The notes under the pieces: model-generated
The model's database searches: none
Told to the model about the DNA's origin: nothing
Seen by the model: the letters and a program-made list of their open reading frames with translations, nothing else
Part shown: positions 6,752 through 10,550 of the stretch, piece by piece
Numbering within the stretch: the stretch's first letter is position 1
Layout of the letters: each line of letters opens with the position of its first letter
Made by a program: the position numbers and the translations under genes
Source: Bifidobacteriaceae bacterium
Lineage (GTDB): Bacteria > Actinomycetota > Actinomycetes > Actinomycetales > Bifidobacteriaceae
Assembly: GCA_030530905.1 (NCBI GenBank)
Contig: JAUMUB010000029.1
Coordinates: forward strand, 1-10,550
Length of the DNA stretch: 10,550 bases
Direction: 5' to 3'

Positions 6752-7921
6752 ATGAGCAACAAGCAACCTCAATGGTTTACAGGATCTGAATACACACATA
6801 AAGTTGCTCGAACCATAGCACAACATGGGCCGATTGCACGAACAACTTTGGCTCAAATGCTCAACATATCTCAAGGCGCATTATCTAGAATCACCAGTGA
6901 TTTAATTTACGATAAGGTGATTCAAGAAAACTCGAATGTCAATACAAAAGTCCAAGATGATCGCTCTGATTCTGAGCATCGAGGACGCCCTCAAACCGCT
7001 TTAGAGATTTGCGCCCAAGAGCGCACGTTTATTGGCATTAATATTCATGAAAATGGTATTGCACTGACCATAACTGACGCGTTATGCAAATCGTTAATTG
7101 ATCCGGTGTATGAGTCAATATCATCACAAGACCCTTCACAGCTGATTGAACATATCTGCACACTTATTATTCAGCATTCGAGACTTGTTAATCCTGCTCC
7201 TTGTTTTATTGGTATCAGTTTGGGCGGTCACGCAGTTGATAACACAACGGTTACTTTTGCTCCGTTTTTACACTGGAATAAGCCTGTTGAGCTGAGCAAA
7301 ATAATTGAGGAAAAAACTCATATTCCTTGCTTAGTATTCAACGATCTTGATTCACTTCTACTCCATGAGGGATGGTTTGGCTCTGGTGTTGGTTTATCAA
7401 GATTTGCTATTCTCACTATCGGAGCTGGCATTGGATACTCGTTAACTGAACATGGTGAAGCAATCGACTACCCTGATAAGAGCTACGGTTTGGTTGGCCA
7501 TATTCCAATCGACCCTAAAGGTCCGCGCTGTTATGCTGGACACCACGGATGTTCTCAATGTTTAACTAATGATTCTATTGCAGAAGAGTACTCACAACTC
7601 ATCAACAAGCAATGCACATTCACCGACTTTGTTCAAGACTTAGAAAATAATTCTTCTGCAGCAAAACAGTTAGCAAATATACTATGTTTCCGTCTGGGAA
7701 CATTAATTGCAATAACAGCAAATTTTGCTATGCCAGAAAAAATTCTCATCAGCGGAGAATCCTCTTTTATTGCACGCTATAACTTGGAATCCGTAAGAAA
7801 CGGCATTACTCATTACCGTCAAAGCCAAACAAAACCAGTAGATTTTGAAATACTCGATTTCACTTGGAATGATTGGGCATGTTCGGCAGCGGCAATGGCA
7901 ATTGCGAGTTATATCGGATAA
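6752..7921 (+). CDS. ROK-family transcriptional regulator
   Basis: Cytoplasmic DNA-binding regulator, 389 residues. A winged helix-turn-helix of the NagC/XylR/Mlc type occupies about 15-60 (HGPIARTTLAQMLNISQGAL is the core). The sugar-kinase-like ROK domain follows from about 92 to the end. The ATP-binding DxGxT motif is degenerate (GINIHENGIALT, 95-106, Asp replaced by Asn), so kinase activity is not expected. The sugar-site Asn-Asp is kept (NDLD, 197-200), as are GHIPID with His250 and CYAGHHGC (260-267). The usual CxCGxxGC zinc motif has Ala at its second Cys, with an extra Cys at 270. Its divergent position beside the transporter operon, and convergent to the alpha-galactosidase gene, makes it the likely local regulator of both, probably a repressor released by an imported or derived sugar. 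The effector and the sign of regulation are not visible. ATG 6752 is supported by AAGGA. Confidence 0.92.
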   Translation: MSNKQPQWFTGSEYTHKVARTIAQHGPIARTTLAQMLNISQGALSRITSDLIYDKVIQENSNVNTKVQDDRSDSEHRGRPQTALEICAQERTFIGINIHENGIALTITDALCKSLIDPVYESISSQDPSQLIEHICTLIIQHSRLVNPAPCFIGISLGGHAVDNTTVTFAPFLHWNKPVELSKIIEEKTHIPCLVFNDLDSLLLHEGWFGSGVGLSRFAILTIGAGIGYSLTEHGEAIDYPDKSYGLVGHIPIDPKGPRCYAGHHGCSQCLTNDSIAEEYSQLINKQCTFTDFVQDLENNSSAAKQLANILCFRLGTLIAITANFAMPEKILISGESSFIARYNLESVRNGITHYRQSQTKPVDFEILDFTWNDWACSAAAMAIASYIG

Positions 7922-7956
7922 ATAGCACAAAATAACTAAACATGCATATTGTAATA

Positions 7957-7995
7957 ATAGGGCTTGCTTCTGTAATGAATTGAAGCAAACCCTAT
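7957..7995. terminator. Bidirectional terminator between convergent genes
   Basis: The arm ATAGGGCTTGCTTC (7957-7970) pairs with 7982-7995 over 14 positions around an 11-nt loop. One position (7963/7989) is a C-A mismatch in plus-strand RNA but a G-U wobble in minus-strand RNA. The plus-side tail (ATTCTTTATTAT) is moderately U-rich and the minus-side tail is weaker. It lies 35 bases past the regulator stop and 53 past the alpha-galactosidase stop, and should block interference between the two. Confidence 0.75.
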
Positions 7996-8048
7996 ATTCT
8001 TTATTATAAAAAATGGCATTTTATGTGAAAATACTATTTATTCACTAT

Positions 8049-10277
8049 TCACTCTTGCACTAATGTTACTTCAAATAATACTGCTTGTGCAGGGTGTAGG
8101 CTTGGCGGACGAATACCAAAAGTACGTAATACTTCACCCTCAACTTTCACACCTTCACTATTCCACCATCCCAAGGATGATTGCCCGTTTGCAATGTTGC
8201 TTGCGCTTAAATCTTCGTTAATATTCAAAGGCTTTACATGATATACTGCATACGGATCTAATCCAGGAATTTGGATAGGAGCAGCAGGATACGTTTGTGA
8301 AGTGGTAAGCTGCGTGAAACGGTATATGCCATGTGAACGCTGTTGGTTAAGAACACCATCTACTCGAACTGCACTATCCTGAGCATCACCATGCACTACG
8401 ATACCGCTTGCAAACTCATCACGATAGCGTTTATAAGATTGCACCCACACTCCGAGCTTATCAATATTTTCTTGAGGCTCTTGCAACAGATTCCATTCAA
8501 TACCCATATGTCCGAAGAATGATGTTGCCATACGCATTTCTTGGCTTGTTGCACGATGAGTTGAATGAGCAGGGCTTGCACCCACATGTTCACCAATCAT
8601 CTCAGGCGGTACAAGTAACGAAGTGTAGCGCTGAATATCTGCGCGTTCCACAGGATCAACACAGTCTGATGCCCAAATCCTATCAGTAATCTCCAAAATT
8701 CCAAGATCAACTCGCGCCCCGCCAGAAGCACAACTCTCAATTTCTAATCCTGGGAATTGTGTTTTTAAACCAGTGATAATCTTGTACAATGCCAAAGTTT
8801 GCGCATGAGTGGCAGGGCGATTGTTATAAGGAGAGAACTCCTCAGTAACCATCTTATTATGATCCCATTTAATATAATCAATACCCAATTGTTCTACTAG
8901 TGTAGTCATCGCATTGTATACATACTCGTATGCTTGAGGGTTGGTTAAATCGATAACCTGCTGTGAACGTCCTTGCATAGGTAAACGGTTGTGTGCTGGC
9001 TTTAACACCCAATCTGGATGTGCGCGGAAGGTGTCAGAATCTGGGTTGATCATTTCAGGTTCAAACCATAAGCCAAACTCCATGCCTTTACCGTGAACAT
9101 ATTGCGCAAGCGATTGTAAACTCTTCTCACCATCTGGCCAAACATCCTGTGAAATCTGCCAATCACCCAAACCAGAAGTGTCATCTCGTCGTGATCCAAA
9201 CCAACCGTCGTCAACAACAAAACGTTCAACGCCACTTTGTGCAGCCTTGTCTGCTAATGCTACAAGGGTGTCATAATCATGATTGAAATATACAGCCTCC
9301 CAAGTGTTTAAAATAACGGGGCGTGATTTACGTTTTAATCCGAGCGCTTCACGGCGGCGAGCATGAACCTCACGAATATGTTCGTGGAATCGTTGTGCTA
9401 CCTGATTTAAGCCATAACCGTACGAACCATACACCCATGGAGTTTTGTACTCATCCTGAGAACCAGGGTGCAGCACAATCTCACCTGCATACAGTTTCTC
9501 ACCGCCGCCGATAACACCTTGCGTATAAGGCAAACGCTCTACGCTAAGAACCGCATTACCACTCCAAGCTACATGAGTTGAATACACTTCGCCATGTTCA
9601 AAACCAAAACCAGATTGACCTACACTAAGCAACAATGAAGCATCAAAATCAGGGCGCCCCACAGTGGTTACTTTCTCAAACCTGCCAACTTGCAAAGCTT
9701 GACGCTGAGGCGACCTCTCACGCAAATGATGACCTGTTGTTGTAAGAATTTCTGTTGCATTTGCTGGAACTGGGAAACCTAATTCCACTGTGTGAACTCC
9801 TAGCACATGAGTGCCAAGATTACGTAAAGCTGCTCGTTGACGGATTAAACCGCTATTTTCAAGCTCAAACTCCCATACGAGCTCCACATTCTCTTCCTCA
9901 TCATGTGCAATAACTCGTAAAACAGTGTTCTCGGTATCAACCTCCACGTCTTTTACGCTAAACTTGCAGAATAATTCAACTCCGTCAGCATCAACTTGTA
10001 AACGGGGTTCGCCAATCCACGACTCTGATTGGGTAGGCAATATGCTTGGCCAAGCGGTATTATCCAAAGCACCTGAAACTCGTTGTGGTTGCAGTCCGTC
10101 AACTAAATTTACGCTGGATTCACTGTGTTTAAGCGCTTTACCCCAATACACGATTCGCGGTAATTCGTTATTGATAATGCTGACAACAACTCCAACATTC
10201 GATTGAGTTTGTTCGCAATAATATGTGCGCAACTTTACATCACTTGATGACACGGTTGAATATTGAGAAATACTCAT
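8049..10277 (-). CDS. GH36 alpha-galactosidase
   Basis: Intracellular retaining enzyme that removes terminal alpha-1,6-galactose from melibiose, raffinose and stachyose. Raffinose would yield galactose plus sucrose. The 742-residue protein (family about 700-750) has no signal peptide. An N-terminal beta-supersandwich domain spans about 1-315, followed by the (beta/alpha)8 barrel and a C-terminal beta domain. Key motifs in this numbering are VVDDGWFG (354-361), GLWFEPEM (402-409), YIKWDHNK with predicted nucleophile Asp472, ESCASGGARVDLG (514-526), and WASDCVD with predicted acid/base Asp538. I chose ATG 10277 over the in-frame GTG at 10286 because AAGGGAG sits 8 nt before the ATG and would abut the GTG. 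It is transcribed from its own promoter, separate from the transporter operon, and converges on the regulator gene. An overlapping 7-codon upstream frame may couple its translation. Confidence 0.95.
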   Translation of the reverse strand: MSISQYSTVSSSDVKLRTYYCEQTQSNVGVVVSIINNELPRIVYWGKALKHSESSVNLVDGLQPQRVSGALDNTAWPSILPTQSESWIGEPRLQVDADGVELFCKFSVKDVEVDTENTVLRVIAHDEEENVELVWEFELENSGLIRQRAALRNLGTHVLGVHTVELGFPVPANATEILTTTGHHLRERSPQRQALQVGRFEKVTTVGRPDFDASLLLSVGQSGFGFEHGEVYSTHVAWSGNAVLSVERLPYTQGVIGGGEKLYAGEIVLHPGSQDEYKTPWVYGSYGYGLNQVAQRFHEHIREVHARRREALGLKRKSRPVILNTWEAVYFNHDYDTLVALADKAAQSGVERFVVDDGWFGSRRDDTSGLGDWQISQDVWPDGEKSLQSLAQYVHGKGMEFGLWFEPEMINPDSDTFRAHPDWVLKPAHNRLPMQGRSQQVIDLTNPQAYEYVYNAMTTLVEQLGIDYIKWDHNKMVTEEFSPYNNRPATHAQTLALYKIITGLKTQFPGLEIESCASGGARVDLGILEITDRIWASDCVDPVERADIQRYTSLLVPPEMIGEHVGASPAHSTHRATSQEMRMATSFFGHMGIEWNLLQEPQENIDKLGVWVQSYKRYRDEFASGIVVHGDAQDSAVRVDGVLNQQRSHGIYRFTQLTTSQTYPAAPIQIPGLDPYAVYHVKPLNINEDLSASNIANGQSSLGWWNSEGVKVEGEVLRTFGIRPPSLHPAQAVLFEVTLVQE

Positions 10278-10297
10278 ACGTACCACTCCCTTGTCAT
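10274..10297 (-). CDS. Possible 7-codon upstream leader frame overlapping the alpha-galactosidase start
   Basis: ATG at 10297 opens a frame MTREWYV that stops at TGA (10276-10274). This overlaps the enzyme's ATG as ATGA, the classic coupling arrangement. It has its own ribosome-binding-like AAAGGGAG (10302-10309), 4 nt before its ATG, while the enzyme's own AAGGGAG lies inside the mini-frame. It lies downstream of the predicted promoter, so it would be in the mRNA. It is very short and could be a chance product of a duplicated ribosome-binding site. Confidence 0.3.
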   Translation of the reverse strand: MTREWYV

Positions 10298-10321
10298 AGT
10301 ACTCCCTTTGATATGGAATAC

Positions 10322-10350
10322 ATTGTAAGAAACAATTATTTTCTTGTCAT
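10322..10350 (-). promoter_or_regulatory. Promoter of the alpha-galactosidase gene
   Basis: On the minus strand: -35 ATGACA (10345-10350; 5 of 6 matches to TTGACA), 17-bp spacer, -10 TACAAT (10322-10327; 5 of 6). This predicts a start near 10315 and a leader of about 38 nt. It is the best-matched complete promoter in the window. Its spacer is almost entirely an inverted repeat, listed separately. Confidence 0.75.
10327..10345. promoter_or_regulatory. Candidate operator between -35 and -10 of the alpha-galactosidase promoter
   Basis: AAGAAACAATTATTTTCTT is a 19-bp near-palindrome (7 of 9 pairs match, single central base). It fills the spacer and touches both promoter hexamers. Its right arm contains TTATTTTC, i.e. 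GAAAATAA on the other strand, as at the transporter and glucosidase promoters. Position and symmetry fit a repressor site; the ROK protein is the obvious candidate by context. Confidence 0.5.
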
Positions 10351-10550
10351 AACACTGCATATTTGTGTTTTGAGAAAAAATATAAATAATAAACTCGAAA
10401 AGCTATACGATTAACACAAATCTTACAAGTACTGTTTGCAGCACTAAAAATAAGCAGCAGCACGTTTTATGACTAAGCACAGTATTACTTCTTAATTCTA
10501 TTATTACTATTAAGCAGATTGTTATAGTTGAGTTGAAAATCGTGATTTTA
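10351..10550. other. AT-rich intergenic region, no gene seen
   Basis: This stretch upstream of the alpha-galactosidase promoter holds no credible reading frame or RNA gene. A small dyad AAAATC-GT-GATTTT sits at the very edge (10536-10549). It may belong to the promoter region or end of a neighbouring gene outside the window. Confidence 0.5.

Noticed and set aside
8009..8051. AT-rich inverted and direct repeats just after the alpha-galactosidase stop (TTCACTATTCACT, AAATGGCATTT)
   Set aside because: The arms are only 5 bp, and the stronger hairpin at 7957-7995 explains termination better. No repeat family or regulatory role can be supported.
8408..8689. 93-codon plus-strand frame inside the alpha-galactosidase gene
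   Set aside because: It is antisense to a well-supported GH36 gene, has no recognisable motif, and is best explained as a shadow frame.
9925..10206. 93-codon plus-strand frame near the alpha-galactosidase N-terminus
   Set aside because: It overlaps the conserved N-terminal domain of GH36 in antisense, and its low-complexity Ser/Thr-rich product resembles nothing known.
10536..10549. AAAATC-GT-GATTTT dyad at the right edge
   Set aside because: The 2-nt centre rules out a hairpin, it is short and AT-rich, and no gene context is visible past the edge, so no operator can be claimed.
1..10550. CRISPR, tRNA, rRNA, insertion sequence or phage signals
   Set aside because: No regularly spaced repeats, cloverleaf-like sequence, transposase, integrase or terminal inverted repeats were found, and all long frames are housekeeping or sugar-metabolism genes.

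Overview
The window looks like chromosomal DNA of a low-GC member of the Bifidobacteriaceae, most likely Gardnerella. This rests on low overall GC, proteins that read like bifidobacterial sequences (especially the solute-binding protein and the GH36 and GH13 enzymes), a sugar ABC transporter with no ATPase gene beside it, and a ROK-type local regulator. The species is inferred; no 16S rRNA or other marker is present.

Layout: positions 124-1389 (minus) hold a threonine ammonia-lyase (ilvA type, C-terminal ACT domain). It has a hairpin terminator at 64-101 and an apparently leaderless start under a perfect TATAAT box. The rest is one carbohydrate locus. On the minus strand, read right to left, are a lipoprotein solute-binding protein (5290-6561), two CUT1 permeases (4399-5280 and 3554-4402), a hairpin terminator (3505-3534), and a GH13 oligo-1,6-glucosidase (1577-3421) with a terminator at 1474-1511. 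A ROK regulator (6752-7921, plus) diverges from the binding-protein gene across a 190-bp promoter region. Beyond it, and convergent with it, is a GH36 alpha-galactosidase (8049-10277, minus) with its own strong promoter at 10322-10350. A bidirectional terminator (7957-7995) separates the two convergent genes.

How the genes work together: the binding protein and permeases should import alpha-1,6-linked oligosaccharides (raffinose-family sugars, melibiose, isomalto-oligosaccharides). They would be powered by a shared MsiK-type ATPase encoded elsewhere. Inside the cell the GH36 enzyme removes alpha-1,6-galactose and the GH13 enzyme removes alpha-1,6-glucose. The ROK protein is the likely sugar-responsive regulator. 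The gene set matches the known Bifidobacterium animalis alpha-1,6-glycoside uptake locus (G16BP transporter with GH36 and GH13_31 enzymes), so I do not see a wholly undescribed system.

The less ordinary points are regulatory: a GAAAATA-containing motif in the promoter regions of the sugar genes, placed exactly between -35 and -10 at the alpha-galactosidase promoter; a 7-codon upstream reading frame whose stop overlaps the alpha-galactosidase start; a leaderless ilvA; and an internal terminator that can uncouple the glucosidase from the transporter. I saw no tRNA, rRNA, CRISPR array, insertion sequence, integrase or origin.
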